NCBI RefSeq assembly: GCF_022538115.1
Contig: NZ_JAKZAL010000009.1
Location: 62,001 to 126,000, forward strand
Length of the DNA stretch: 64,000 bases
DNA from: Cognataquiflexum rubidum
GTDB taxonomy: Bacteria; Bacteroidota; Bacteroidia; Cytophagales; Cyclobacteriaceae
Direction of reading: 5' to 3'
Shown here: positions 1-9,238 of the stretch, one piece after another
How positions within the stretch are numbered: position 1 is the first letter of the stretch
Layout of the letters: every line of letters begins with the position of its first letter
Made by a program: the position numbers and the translations under genes
The notes under the pieces: generated by a model
What the model was told of the DNA's origin: nothing
Database searches by the model: none
What the model saw: only the letters and a program-made list of their open reading frames with translations

Positions 1-1016
1 AGGTCGACAGATTCCACCAAGTCAGGATTGAATGCGGAAAACAGACCAAATAAGTGTGAAGGATTGTAAATCGTGGCGTGATTGAACAGAATCAGATTTT
101 GGTCGGCAGCACCTCCGCGGACATTGAACCCCACGCTGGCTTCGCCGACAGTCTGTACACCCGGAAGCGTCAAGATGCTCCTGATGATGTCCACCTCTCC
201 CAATATGGCTGGAATCTGCCTCATGGTTTCCATATTCAGTTTTTGAACGCCCATCTCCGGACGGGAGATATTGGTCATTTTTTCTGAAGAAATGGTGACT
301 TCAGAAAGGGAAATGATATTCTCTTCGATGGCTACATCCAAAACGCCGTCGCCTTGGAGGCTTATCTGACGTTGCTCCACAAACCCACCAAGATTTTGGA
401 TGAAAATGGTATGTCTTCCGATTGGGAGTTTGATTTCAAATTGACCATCCTGATTGGCAATGGCTCTTGTGTAGTTGATTTTTTCGAAAATCACCGCACC
501 AAAGACAGGGTTTCCCGTCTCCAAGCCCGTCACTTTCCCTCGTAAAACTGCCTCAGTTTTTCCTGAATTGTCGGCCTTACCGATGACGTATAACTTGTTT
601 CGGGAAAAAGCCCTGTTGATATCCGACTGACGGAGTATGCTGTCTTTTTCAAGTTCTGAAACTTGGGTAAAAAAATCCAACGGCAATGATGTGTCCAAAG
701 CTTTTCCTTTGGTAATAAATATCCGGTTTTTTTCATCGATTGAATATTTTAGATCTTTTCCGTCAAAAACCCCATCAAGAACCTGTCTGATTGTGTTGTC
801 TTTAGCGCTGATGTTTACAATAAGGTCTGCCACATCCTCTTTTGAAAAATAAAACTTATACGAAGTCTGAGATTCTATCTGTTGCGCAAAACGGGGGAAA
901 CTCAAACCGGGAAATAGCCCTGAAATCCTTTCTTCAGCCCTTATGGTCTCCTGAGCCCAAGACTTTGGAATAACGCAAATCCCGAAAAAAACCAATAGTA
1001 TGATGAGCCTATTCAT
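1..1016 (-). CDS. TonB-dependent receptor, N-terminal part (cut by window edge)
   Basis: Reading the minus strand from ATG at 1016 gives 338 codons with no stop before the window edge. Residues 1-22 are a signal peptide ending in SWAQ. Residues about 35-103 look like an STN (secretin/TonB short N-terminal) domain, and 155-235 like a carboxypeptidase-regulatory-like domain. A TonB plug follows, with LPGVQTVGEASVGFNVRGG at about 284-302 and IYNPSHLFGLF near 316. The barrel lies outside the window. The family imports large substrates across the outer membrane using TonB energy. The ATG lies inside the last codons of the upstream gene (8-bp overlap), so the two are probably translationally coupled. 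An STN domain often goes with a FecI/FecR-type sigma/anti-sigma pair, and none is visible here. The substrate is unknown. Confidence 0.9.
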   Translation of the reverse strand, partial: MNRLIILLVFFGICVIPKSWAQETIRAEERISGLFPGLSFPRFAQQIESQTSYKFYFSKEDVADLIVNISAKDNTIRQVLDGVFDGKDLKYSIDEKNRIFITKGKALDTSLPLDFFTQVSELEKDSILRQSDINRAFSRNKLYVIGKADNSGKTEAVLRGKVTGLETGNPVFGAVIFEKINYTRAIANQDGQFEIKLPIGRHTIFIQNLGGFVEQRQISLQGDGVLDVAIEENIISLSEVTISSEKMTNISRPEMGVQKLNMETMRQIPAILGEVDIIRSILTLPGVQTVGEASVGFNVRGGAADQNLILFNHATIYNPSHLFGLFSAFNPDLVESVD

Positions 1017-1713
1017 GTGAAGACTTGTTATAAAATTCTACCAAAAAAGACAAATAATCCTTCCGGTTGTTGCGGTAATTCAAGGCTTTTTCTTTGGCAC
1101 TGCGATTGATTTGTTTCTTTTCAAGAGAAAGAAAATCAATGGCTTGCCCTTTGTTTTTGACCTGTATGATTTGATCTCCCTTTTGGATCAAAAAATCAGA
1201 CTTTTCTAAAAAAATACTGCTATACTGAGTCATTTCCCTTTTTGCTTTGGTCGTTTTAAAATGCTTGCACAATAGATTGGCTTCCTCACCTTCCTCCACC
1301 AATTCATAGAAACCTTTGCCATGGTGGCTGTATTCAGGATTTTGCTTTATCCTGATAAATCTGATTTTATCTGGAAGTATAAAACCATCGATCTTTTCGG
1401 TTTTGATCAAAGTTTTCTGTTTGTGTACCGGATGAAATGTTACCACCTCATCAGAGAAAATATTATAGAGCAGCGGGACATTTTCATAGGTCAGTCCATT
1501 GATGGTAAGGCTGCCGTATTCAAAATTTTTGGATTTAAAATAAGGAGATCCCTCAATGTCCTGCGGCGGGTCGACATAATATCCTCCGCTTACGATTTCC
1601 TGATGGAGAGGGATATTTGAAGTGTAGGCATTTTCTAATTCCTTGGACGTCTGTGCTTGGAGTATTGATACAGTACAAACGCTTAGAGCGAGAAAAAAAA
1701 AATAGAATTTCAT
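1009..1713 (-). CDS. Secreted protein of unknown function, coupled to TonB receptor
   Basis: This is a 234-residue product starting at ATG 1713. That start gives a clean signal peptide (MKFYFFFLALSVCTVSILQA then Q); the frame is open further upstream, but that part is not signal-like. The mature part is rich in beta-prone and charged stretches (SLTINGLTYENVPLLYN, a central hydrophilic region, a Lys/Arg-rich C-terminus) and has no motif I recognise. Its last codons overlap the start of the TonB receptor by 8 bp, so the two are almost certainly co-expressed. It could be a periplasmic partner of the receptor; that role is inferred only from the overlap and the signal peptide. Confidence 0.75.
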   Translation of the reverse strand: MKFYFFFLALSVCTVSILQAQTSKELENAYTSNIPLHQEIVSGGYYVDPPQDIEGSPYFKSKNFEYGSLTINGLTYENVPLLYNIFSDEVVTFHPVHKQKTLIKTEKIDGFILPDKIRFIRIKQNPEYSHHGKGFYELVEEGEEANLLCKHFKTTKAKREMTQYSSIFLEKSDFLIQKGDQIIQVKNKGQAIDFLSLEKKQINRSAKEKALNYRNNRKDYLSFLVEFYNKSSHE

Positions 1714-1895
1714 AGGTTTTGATGGGAATAACTGAGATTGGCAATCAATATATATAAAAAAAACAGGGAGAAAACAGAAGTATTTAGGATTTATACAGAT
1801 GGTTAAATTTTGTAGCTGTGTTGCAGTATTTTTAACACTCATTGCTGTATTTCAAATCCTGTTTAAAAATCAAACCTATTCAACATATAACCCCT

Positions 1896-2819
1896 ATGAC
1901 TACAAGAAGAAACGCCATTAAAACTCTGGGATTGACAACAGGATTGTTTGCCTCTGCGGGTGTTTTAGAAGCCGCGTCAAAAAATAAAAAAGAGAGCCGA
2001 TTTAGCTATTGTTTGAATACGAGTACGATCATGGGACAAAAGCCCGGATTGATCGGATACCTGGACATTGCTTCCAAGGCAGGATATGATGGAGTGGAAT
2101 TATGGATCAGGGATATTCAGGAATACCTTGCTGCGGGAAATTCTGTGATGGGATTGAGAAAACATATTTCGGATTCGGGTTTGAAATTCGAGAATGCCAT
2201 CGGTTTTGCACCTTGGATGGTTGATGATGAGGAAAAAAGGAAAGCCGGAATGGTCCAAATGGAGCAGGAAATGGAGCTTTTGGCTTCTTTGGGATGTGCC
2301 CGAGTAGCTGCGCCGGCCGCGGGGGTAACCGCACCTTTGGACCTTTTCAAAGCAGGAGAACGCTACAAAGCACTTTTGGATTTGGGAAGAAAGACGGGCG
2401 TCATGCCCCAATTGGAGTTTTGGGGAGCATTCCCATTTTTTCATCATTTGGGGCAGGTTTTGATGGTGGCAGCGGTAGCCAATGATCCCGATACAAGGAT
2501 TCTACCCGATGTGTACCATCTTTTCAGGGGAGGATCCGGTTATAATGGATTGAAAATGCTCAACGGATCGGCTATCGAAATTTTCCACATGAATGATTTT
2601 GTAGCTTCTATTCCAAGAGAAGATCAGGCAGACAAAGACCGTGTTTATCCCGGTGACGGTGCTGCCCCGATAAAAGAGATACTGACAGACCTGAAAAATA
2701 TGGGTGGAAATAAGGTGCTTTCGCTTGAGCTTTTCAACCAGGATTATTGGAAACAAGATGCATTAACTGTTGCTAAGACAGGTCTAGAAAAAATGAAAAA
2801 GCTCGTAAATGAAATTTGA
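1896..2819 (+). CDS. Twin-arginine sugar phosphate isomerase/epimerase-like TIM-barrel protein
   Basis: The product is 307 residues from ATG 1896. This start is chosen because the N-terminus is a twin-arginine signal (TTRRNAIKTLG, then a hydrophobic stretch and an Ala-rich end). The mature part has the AP-endonuclease-2 / xylose-isomerase-like barrel pattern: ASKAGYDGVELW early, LEFWGAF in the middle, DVYHLFRGG and IEIFHMNDF for metal- and substrate-binding strands, and VLSLELFNQDYW near the end. Exported members of this family occur with Gfo/Idh/MocA oxidoreductases in sugar catabolism, but here the neighbours are a divergent TonB operon and a convergent transporter. The substrate cannot be read from the sequence. 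Confidence 0.85.
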   Translation: MTTRRNAIKTLGLTTGLFASAGVLEAASKNKKESRFSYCLNTSTIMGQKPGLIGYLDIASKAGYDGVELWIRDIQEYLAAGNSVMGLRKHISDSGLKFENAIGFAPWMVDDEEKRKAGMVQMEQEMELLASLGCARVAAPAAGVTAPLDLFKAGERYKALLDLGRKTGVMPQLEFWGAFPFFHHLGQVLMVAAVANDPDTRILPDVYHLFRGGSGYNGLKMLNGSAIEIFHMNDFVASIPREDQADKDRVYPGDGAAPIKEILTDLKNMGGNKVLSLELFNQDYWKQDALTVAKTGLEKMKKLVNEI

Positions 2820-2833
2820 TTTAGTTAAATTTT

Positions 2834-2883
2834 ACATGACCTGATAATATGGTTTTTGGATTACAACGAGCATATTGTCATGT
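2834..2883 (+). terminator. Terminator-like hairpin after the TIM-barrel gene
   Basis: ACATGAC at 2834-2840 pairs with GTCATGT at 2877-2883. An inner AATATG/CATATT helix adds six pairs, and T-rich sequence (interrupted by C) follows on the plus strand. It sits between two convergent genes. Confidence 0.45.
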
Positions 2884-2936
2884 CATTTTTCATTTTTTTC
2901 ACCCAAAAAGCATGGGCTTAATTTGAGAACGATTTA

Positions 2937-4358
2937 TTACATAAAAACCACTCCATAAAGCATTACGGTCAAAAAGGAGAGGAGCGGCCCGATTACCATC
3001 ATTAGAATCCCGCCTGGTCGGAAGGTTTTTTGGTCCATTAATCCTGTAGAATACGAAATCGCATTTGCAGGAGTGGAGACAGGAAGCAGCAAAGATGATG
3101 AGCAACTCAATGAAATCATCAAAGGAACTGTAAATCCCCAAATTCCCGGCAACGCAAGTCCCAAAGGAACCAAAATTGAAGCAGCCGCTGTATTGCTCAT
3201 GATATTCGAAATGGTCACAGCAACCAAGGAAAATACGAGAGCAACACCGATCATGGAAATAGGGAGTTGTGAGATTTTCTCCATGATGATGTCAGTCAAT
3301 CCGACATCCACCATTGCAATCCCCAGAGCAAGACCACCTGCCACCAACATCAAAGTATCCCATGGTAATCTCCGCACATCTTCAGCCTTGATGACTTGAA
3401 ACAATGTCAGGAAGACAATTGGGATAGCAGAAGTGGCGGCTATCGGCAAGCCATGAAGTGGTTCTGTCAACCACATGGAAACCGTAACCAACAGGGTGAA
3501 AATCACGGCATTTTTTTCAAAAACATTTTTCGTACCGCTCTTACTTGTGATGTCGGAAAGGTCAAGCTTGATGTCTTTCAGGTGAAGGGTTTTGACCATA
3601 AAAAACCAGAAAATAAACAGAGACACTAAGGCCATGGGAATCCCGAATATCATCCAATCAATGAATGTGATATTCAGCCCCTTTTCCTGCAAGGCACCTA
3701 CAGCAATCGCATTGGGTGTGCTTCCGATGATGGTTCCCATACCTCCCAAAGTGGCTGCCGCTGGGATACCTACCAAAAGGGCTTTGGAATAAGGGGAATC
3801 TTTGCCTAGCAGTCGGACCACAGGCAATATGGAGGAAATCATCATCGCTGTAGTCGCAGTATTTGACATGACCATACTGACCACAGCTGTTGTCAACATA
3901 ATCCCTAAAAGCAACCTATTAGGTTCTTGGCCAAATTTGTCAATGGTGAATTTAAACAAAGACCTGTCTAAGCCCACTATACTCATGCCTTCTGCAAGAA
4001 AAAAACCTCCCAACAAAAGCCAGATGACACTGCTTGTCCAGGTCCCAAGATACATCTCGACTGGGGTTTTGGAATCCTCCAAAATGTAATCCGTGCCGAA
4101 TCCCAACAATAAACCGGTGAATATGAAAATGCCCACAGCAAACGGAGGGATTGCTTCTGTAATCCAAAGACCTGTTGCCAAAATTGCCAGAAAAAAAACA
4201 TAATTCACCTCTTCATTATAACCGAGATTACGGAAAAGAGAAGCCGCAAGAAGAGAGATTATGAAATTTCCTAAAAAGGTGGTGGTAGCCAAAATCCAAC
4301 CGTATTTGAGTTTTTTGTAAAGGCGGAATGCCGCTCTTCTAGAATCGGTGTGAGCCAT
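2937..4358 (-). CDS. DASS-family (SLC13-like) sodium/anion symporter
   Basis: This 473-residue integral membrane protein has about 11-12 hydrophobic segments. The family's paired Ser-Asn-Thr motifs are both present: SNTATT at 165-170 and SNTAAAS at 388-394. Each half also has a Thr-Pro-containing loop (GSTPNAIAVG at 212-221, STPANAIS at 428-435). These motifs form the two carboxylate/Na+ sites in divalent anion/sodium symporters, which carry dicarboxylates or sulfate. The length matches the family. It is monocistronic and convergent with the TIM-barrel gene. The sequence alone does not separate dicarboxylate from sulfate or other anions. Confidence 0.9.
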   Translation of the reverse strand: MAHTDSRRAAFRLYKKLKYGWILATTTFLGNFIISLLAASLFRNLGYNEEVNYVFFLAILATGLWITEAIPPFAVGIFIFTGLLLGFGTDYILEDSKTPVEMYLGTWTSSVIWLLLGGFFLAEGMSIVGLDRSLFKFTIDKFGQEPNRLLLGIMLTTAVVSMVMSNTATTAMMISSILPVVRLLGKDSPYSKALLVGIPAAATLGGMGTIIGSTPNAIAVGALQEKGLNITFIDWMIFGIPMALVSLFIFWFFMVKTLHLKDIKLDLSDITSKSGTKNVFEKNAVIFTLLVTVSMWLTEPLHGLPIAATSAIPIVFLTLFQVIKAEDVRRLPWDTLMLVAGGLALGIAMVDVGLTDIIMEKISQLPISMIGVALVFSLVAVTISNIMSNTAAASILVPLGLALPGIWGFTVPLMISLSCSSSLLLPVSTPANAISYSTGLMDQKTFRPGGILMMVIGPLLSFLTVMLYGVVFM

Positions 4359-4536
4359 AAAAATTACTTTGAATATGTATTAAATGTAAGCAAAACAGGC
4401 CATAAAGGGATAAAAACTCAGTTATATTTTTAGTAATTTTTTGCTGTATTTTCTACAATATTTATAAGTGAAAATGCAATCGATTGAATGAAGTTTATTT
4501 AATTGGAAGAACCTTATTTTTATTCCTTGAAGTCAA

Positions 4537-4544
4537 TAGTTTTG
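4537..4544 (+). promoter_or_regulatory. Candidate -7 box of rarA
   Basis: TAGTTTTG matches the Bacteroidota TAnnTTTG -7 consensus. It predicts a transcript start near 4551, about 20 nt before the chosen rarA ATG, which favours that start over an upstream in-frame one. I see no good -33 TTG. Confidence 0.4.
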
Positions 4545-4570
4545 TATTGACCATCCAAATTATTTTAAAA

Positions 4571-5833
4571 ATGAACCAGGTACCCCTCGCCGAACGCATG
4601 CGTCCACACAGGTTAGAAGACCTGATCGGTCAGGAACACCTGTCCTCACCAAGTTCTTTCTTGCATAAAGCCATCAAGAGCGGAAATGTGCCATCCCTGA
4701 TTTTGTGGGGACCTCCCGGAGTCGGCAAAACCACCATTGCCAATATCATTGCCAATGAAATCAAAGCGCCTTTTTATACGCTGAGCGCAGTGAGTTCGGG
4801 AGTAAAGGACATCCGTGAGGTTATCGAAAAAGCAAAATTCCAACTTGGGGTCGTTCTTTTTATTGATGAAATCCACAGGTTCAACAAGTCCCAACAGGAT
4901 GCGCTTTTGGGCGCGGTCGAGAAAGGGACCATCCGGCTAATTGGTGCCACGACTGAAAACCCTTCGTTCGAGGTCAATTCAGCGCTCCTATCCAGATGCC
5001 AGGTTTTTACCCTCAATCCTCTCGGCAGACCCGAATTGGAAGCCATGATCAAACAGGCTTTGGAAAAGGATGTTGACCTCAAAAAGAAAACCGTTGAACT
5101 CAAGGAAACTGAAGCACTTCTCAGGCTTTCAGGCGGAGATGGGCGCAAGCTTTTAAACTTACTAGAAATAGTCATAGATGGGATCAATCAGGATCCCTGT
5201 ATCATCACCAATGACATTGTCACTGAGATCGCCCAACAAAAAGTGGCCTTATATGACAAATCCGGAGAGCAACATTATGATATCATATCGGCTTTTATCA
5301 AGTCTATCCGTGGTTCTGATCCAAATGCGGCCGTGTATTGGTTGGCGCGGATGATCGAAGGCGGTGAAGACGTAAAGTTTATCGCAAGGAGGTTGGTGAT
5401 TTTGGCTTCGGAAGATATCGGCAATGCCAATCCAAATGCACTTCTTTTGGCAACCAATTGCTTTGAGGCAGTCAAAATCATCGGCTATCCGGAGGCAAGG
5501 ATTATCCTTTCCCAATGTGTCACTTATTTGGCAAGCTCGCCCAAAAGCAATGCTGCTTACCTTGCCATCAATCAGGCCCAGGCTTTGGTCAGGGAAAAAG
5601 GGGACCTATCTGTTCCGCTTCATCTCCGCAATGCGCCGACCAAACTGATGAAGGATCTCAATTATGGCAAAGAATACAAGTATTCACATGACTATGAAGG
5701 GAATTTTGTGGCGCAGGAATTTTTGCCCGATGAAATCAAAAACCTAAAAATTTACGATCCAGGCAATAATGCCCGGGAAAACGAATTGAGAAAATACCTG
5801 AAGGAAAAGTGGAAAGGGAAGTATGGATATTGA
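4571..5833 (+). CDS. rarA: Replication-associated recombination protein A (RarA/MgsA AAA+ ATPase)
   Basis: The product is 420 residues from ATG 4571; the family's usual start, MNQVPLAERMRPHRLEDLIG, begins there. Walker A is GPPGVGKTT at 47-55, Walker B FIDEIHR at 97-103, sensor 1 GATTEN at 125-130 and the arginine-finger motif SRC at 141-143. The C-terminal half (DKSGEQHYDIISAFIKSIRG, then EGGEDVKFIARRL) is the MgsA/WRNIP1 tetramerisation region. RarA acts at stalled replication forks and interacts with SSB. An in-frame extension upstream to 4484 has no family similarity that I recognise. The gene stands alone. Confidence 0.95.
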   Translation: MNQVPLAERMRPHRLEDLIGQEHLSSPSSFLHKAIKSGNVPSLILWGPPGVGKTTIANIIANEIKAPFYTLSAVSSGVKDIREVIEKAKFQLGVVLFIDEIHRFNKSQQDALLGAVEKGTIRLIGATTENPSFEVNSALLSRCQVFTLNPLGRPELEAMIKQALEKDVDLKKKTVELKETEALLRLSGGDGRKLLNLLEIVIDGINQDPCIITNDIVTEIAQQKVALYDKSGEQHYDIISAFIKSIRGSDPNAAVYWLARMIEGGEDVKFIARRLVILASEDIGNANPNALLLATNCFEAVKIIGYPEARIILSQCVTYLASSPKSNAAYLAINQAQALVREKGDLSVPLHLRNAPTKLMKDLNYGKEYKYSHDYEGNFVAQEFLPDEIKNLKIYDPGNNARENELRKYLKEKWKGKYGY

Positions 5834-5924
5834 CAAAAACATAGCCTGATCCTTTCCCAAATCAAATTTCAAAAGGTATGTGGTAAAAGCCTCAAATCAA
5901 TTTTTCTTTTGTTTGAATGGCAAA

Positions 5925-6656
5925 TCACACTTTAAAAATAACCTCTTCGTTGGGTAACCTGAACCTTTTTCCATAAACCCCTTCAGGCAATCCTTTTCCA
6001 CAGCCAATGATCATATTGATTTCGGAGTCTTTTGGAAGGTTTAGGAGTTTTTTGACCCTTACTGAATCGAATCCTTCCATCGGACAAGTGTCATATCCTT
6101 CCGCTTTCATGGCGTACATAAAGGTCATGGCTGCAAGTGCTGCGCTTTTGTGCACAGACACCCTTACATCTGATTCGGTTACTTCCCTGACCATGGGTCT
6201 TTTCAATGACATCACCCATGCGATGACCTGCTTGGTAATTGACCACAAAGGATATTTTGAATACAGTTTTGGGACCAGGTTGCCATAATAGGCTTCGGCC
6301 TGCTTTTGTTTTTTGCCAGGGGAGTTTTTATATGTTTCCCTGATATAAGAAAGGTTGGCGGCTGCCCTGCTTTTCCACTTGTCCCTTCGGGTGACGACGA
6401 CCACAAGTTCCCTTGCTGTAGTAGCAGCTTTTTGGTTCATGCAAAGTCGGGAAATAGGGTTTTTGAGGGCAGAAGTTTCGGGGATTCGGTAAAATTCCCA
6501 AAGCTGCATATTCGAACTGTTAGGAGCGAGGATGGCTGCCTCCAGGCATTTTTGGACGGATTGATGGTCAAAAGGAGTCTCTTGGTCAAAAATCCTGACA
6601 GACCTTCTTTCCTTCACGATATCGAAAAATCCTATTTCCTGTATATTTTCCTTCAT
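5925..6656 (-). CDS. Nitroreductase-family protein (FMN oxidoreductase)
   Basis: The 243-residue protein starts with VKERRSVRIFDQE, the N-terminal pattern of the nitroreductase family. NSSNMQLWEFYRI at about 47-59 is the FMN-binding Ser/Asn/Gln region. A segment with CPMEGFD and VKKLLNLP follows, and the end has the family's MIIGCGKG stretch. Such enzymes use NAD(P)H to reduce nitroaromatics, quinones or enones as homodimers; the true substrate is unclear. It is monocistronic, convergent with rarA and divergent from the DUF5687/ABC pair. Confidence 0.88.
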   Translation of the reverse strand: MKENIQEIGFFDIVKERRSVRIFDQETPFDHQSVQKCLEAAILAPNSSNMQLWEFYRIPETSALKNPISRLCMNQKAATTARELVVVVTRRDKWKSRAAANLSYIRETYKNSPGKKQKQAEAYYGNLVPKLYSKYPLWSITKQVIAWVMSLKRPMVREVTESDVRVSVHKSAALAAMTFMYAMKAEGYDTCPMEGFDSVRVKKLLNLPKDSEINMIIGCGKGLPEGVYGKRFRLPNEEVIFKV

Positions 6657-6758
6657 TTGGTCAATTAAATTTTGGTTCGTTTATAGGCTTATTTACTTTT
6701 ACCTATATTCAGAACCAAAAATACATTTATTTATCTTTTAACCCTTATTCAATCCATT

Positions 6759-8246
6759 ATGGTTTTAGAACTGATCAGGTTGGAGTTATTGAAAACCATC
6801 CGGTCCACGTCATTTGCCAAAAGTGCCTTGGTGGCTATTTTCTTGGCATTTATGGCTCTTTTGCTTCTTTCCTATGTAGTAATGCTCGGGCTGTTCCTGA
6901 AGCCGATCATAGAGAAAGGTTTTGAAAGTACCGATGCATATGCGACATTGAGTGGAGCATTGGTTTACTTTTTCCTTTTCGAATTTATGTACAGGTATTT
7001 TGTACAAAAGCTACCTGTCATTGAATTGGAGCGGTTTCTTCACCTACCCATCAAGAAGAGTAACATTATCCATTTTCTCTTGGGAAGGTCATTCGTGTCA
7101 CCTTTGACTTTGATCGCACCTTTTTTATTTACTCCTTTTGCAATTCAGGAAGTTGCTCCGAGGTTTGGGGCCGGTGCAGCTTGGTCTTGGCTGTTTTGTA
7201 TCCTGTTTACAAGTTGGTCGCTGCATTGGCTGATGCTGTGGTTCAAGCAAAAATTTGAAGATAGCCTCATCGGGATCGGGGCGGTTTTCGCGTTGCTATT
7301 GATCGGTGCGGGTTCTACCTATTACGGATGGTACAATCTGGGAAGTCTGATCAAGCCTGTATTCGATGGGTCATTGACTACTCCGATTCCGGTGGCGGTG
7401 CTTGGGGTAGTATTTTTGGTCACGTACAGGATGGCCTATGCTTACTATTATAAAAACGCCTATTTGGAAGACCTCACCCAAGAGGAAAATGTCCGCTTTG
7501 TCAATCAGGATTTAGGAATATTTTCGAGATTCGGACTTGCCGGCGAATTGGCAAACCTCGAGTGGAAGCTGATCATCAGGCATAAAAAAAGCAGGACTTA
7601 CTTGATGTTGGCGGGTTTTTTCCTGCTTTACGGGCTGATTTTCTATACCAATCCCGCATACAAATCCGAAACGGGATTTAGCCACATGTTTGTATTTGTA
7701 GGTTCATTCATCACAGGGATCTTTATGCTTCAATATGGGCAGCTTTTTCTGAGTTGGAATTCTGCGAATTTTGATTTTTTCCTCCAAAAAAGAACAGGAG
7801 TTGAGGCACTTGTCAAAGGGAAATACCTGCTTTTTGTGGTGACTTCCTGCCTTTGCCTCTTAGCCTCAGTTCCATACGCCTATTTTGGTTGGGACATTTT
7901 GTTGATTCATGTGGCCACATTCCTTTTCAATATGGGTGTCATCATGCATTTGGTGATTTACCTTTCCCTTTGGAAACCAAAACCTATGGACCTCAATAAG
8001 GGTGCGATGTTCAATTATGAAGGCGTTGGCATTGCCCAATTCCTGATGATCATCCCGATGATTGGGGCGCCTTATGTCATTTACCTTCCTTTTGCCCTAT
8101 TGGTCAGTCAATATGCGGGCTTATTGGCTTTGGGAATAGTAGGAATTGCGGGGATTTTGGCATTTCCATATTTGTCCAAAATTTCAATTGACAAAGTTTT
8201 ACAAAACAGATACGAAATATCATCTTCATTCAGACAAGAGTTATGA
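6759..8246 (+). CDS. DUF5687-type membrane protein (ABC exporter permease)
   Basis: This 495-residue protein has around twelve hydrophobic segments, starting within residues 20-50. The N-terminal region (LIRLELLKTIRSTSFAKS) and the overall layout fit the Bacteroidota DUF5687 family of ABC-2-like permeases. Its stop overlaps the start of the ATPase gene by 4 bp (ATGA), so the two proteins almost certainly make one transporter. ABC-2-like permeases move lipids, antibiotics or bacteriocin-like molecules outward; nothing here narrows the cargo. The family assignment rests on recalled similarity. Confidence 0.8.
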   Translation: MVLELIRLELLKTIRSTSFAKSALVAIFLAFMALLLLSYVVMLGLFLKPIIEKGFESTDAYATLSGALVYFFLFEFMYRYFVQKLPVIELERFLHLPIKKSNIIHFLLGRSFVSPLTLIAPFLFTPFAIQEVAPRFGAGAAWSWLFCILFTSWSLHWLMLWFKQKFEDSLIGIGAVFALLLIGAGSTYYGWYNLGSLIKPVFDGSLTTPIPVAVLGVVFLVTYRMAYAYYYKNAYLEDLTQEENVRFVNQDLGIFSRFGLAGELANLEWKLIIRHKKSRTYLMLAGFFLLYGLIFYTNPAYKSETGFSHMFVFVGSFITGIFMLQYGQLFLSWNSANFDFFLQKRTGVEALVKGKYLLFVVTSCLCLLASVPYAYFGWDILLIHVATFLFNMGVIMHLVIYLSLWKPKPMDLNKGAMFNYEGVGIAQFLMIIPMIGAPYVIYLPFALLVSQYAGLLALGIVGIAGILAFPYLSKISIDKVLQNRYEISSSFRQEL

Positions 8247-8938
8247 TCAAGGTAGAAGGACTTAAAAAACAATATAAAGAAGCAGTAGTGCTTGATGTGG
8301 AGTCTTTAGAGATTCCAAAATCCGAATGTTTTGGATTGGTAGGTAATAATGGGGCCGGAAAAACAACCCTCTTCCGAATCATGCTTGACCTTGTGCGCGC
8401 ATCATCAGGAAAAGTAATGATTGAAGGCAATGATGTGAGCAAAACCGAAGAATGGAAGAACAGGGTCGGGGCATATCTCGACGAACATATGTTACTTTCT
8501 TACCTGACTCCTGATGAATATTTTGAAACTTTGAGAAAGATCTATCGCCTTTCTGAAGAAGATCTAAAACTTCATCTTGAAAATTTCAAGGAGCTATTCA
8601 ATGACGAGATATTGGGGAAAAAGAAATACATCCGAGATCTTTCCAAAGGGAACCTTAAGAAAGTAGGAATAGCTGCAGCGATGATGGGCCATCCTGAAGC
8701 AGTCCTTCTTGATGAACCTTTTGAAAATCTTGATCCCAGTTCTCAGAACAGGTTAAAAAAGCTGATCCTGCAATCAAAAGAAAACTCCAAAATAACTTTT
8801 TTGATTTCTAGCCACGATTTGAACCATGTAACGGAAATCTGTGACAGGATAGTTTTGCTTGAAAAGGGGAAAGTCATCAAAGACTTGAATGAAAAATCGC
8901 TCATGTCAGAAGAATTGAATACTTATTTCGGAGTATAA
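8243..8938 (+). CDS. ABC transporter ATP-binding protein
   Basis: This is a 231-residue nucleotide-binding domain. Walker A is GNNGAGKTT at about 34-42, the signature region is DLSKGNLKKVG and Walker B is AVLLDEPFENLD, followed by an H-loop (SSHDLNH). The signature has LSKGN where LSGGQ is usual, as in ABC-2 type exporters. It starts inside the stop of the DUF5687 permease and is followed by a strong terminator, so the two-gene operon ends here. It energises the partner permease on the cytoplasmic face. Confidence 0.93.
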   Translation: MIKVEGLKKQYKEAVVLDVESLEIPKSECFGLVGNNGAGKTTLFRIMLDLVRASSGKVMIEGNDVSKTEEWKNRVGAYLDEHMLLSYLTPDEYFETLRKIYRLSEEDLKLHLENFKELFNDEILGKKKYIRDLSKGNLKKVGIAAAMMGHPEAVLLDEPFENLDPSSQNRLKKLILQSKENSKITFLISSHDLNHVTEICDRIVLLEKGKVIKDLNEKSLMSEELNTYFGV

Positions 8939-8958
8939 TCCATTCTAATCATGCTTTT

Positions 8959-9005
8959 GCGGGTTTGAAAAGGGAATAGTTTCCCTGTTCGAACCCGCTT
9001 TTTTT
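8959..9005 (+). terminator. Rho-independent terminator of the DUF5687/ABC operon
   Basis: The outer arms are GCGGGTTTGAA (8959-8969) and TTCGAACCCGC (8988-8998), with one G-T pair. An inner helix AGGGAA/TTCCCT closes on loop TAGT, and seven T follow at 8999-9005. Confidence 0.9.
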
Positions 9006-9238
9006 GTTCCCTGCGGAGGAAGGTAATTCACTGTCCATTCGATTTCTGGAGGCTTTTTTTGATTTTTTTAAAATATTCAAAAATATTTTTTTACAAATAT
9101 TTGTTTTTTAAATATATAAAAATGTAATTTGTATCAACATAATCGCTTTACAAGAATCAATCGCAAGTTAAAGGTACAGTTGGAAGACTGTCAAAAGAAT
9201 CAGTAAGTTTTTAGGTATAACATTAAAATTTGGACAAA

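Noticed and set aside
4774-5187. 137-codon open frame opposite rarA
   Set aside because: It is antisense to the conserved RarA ATPase core and shows no family features.
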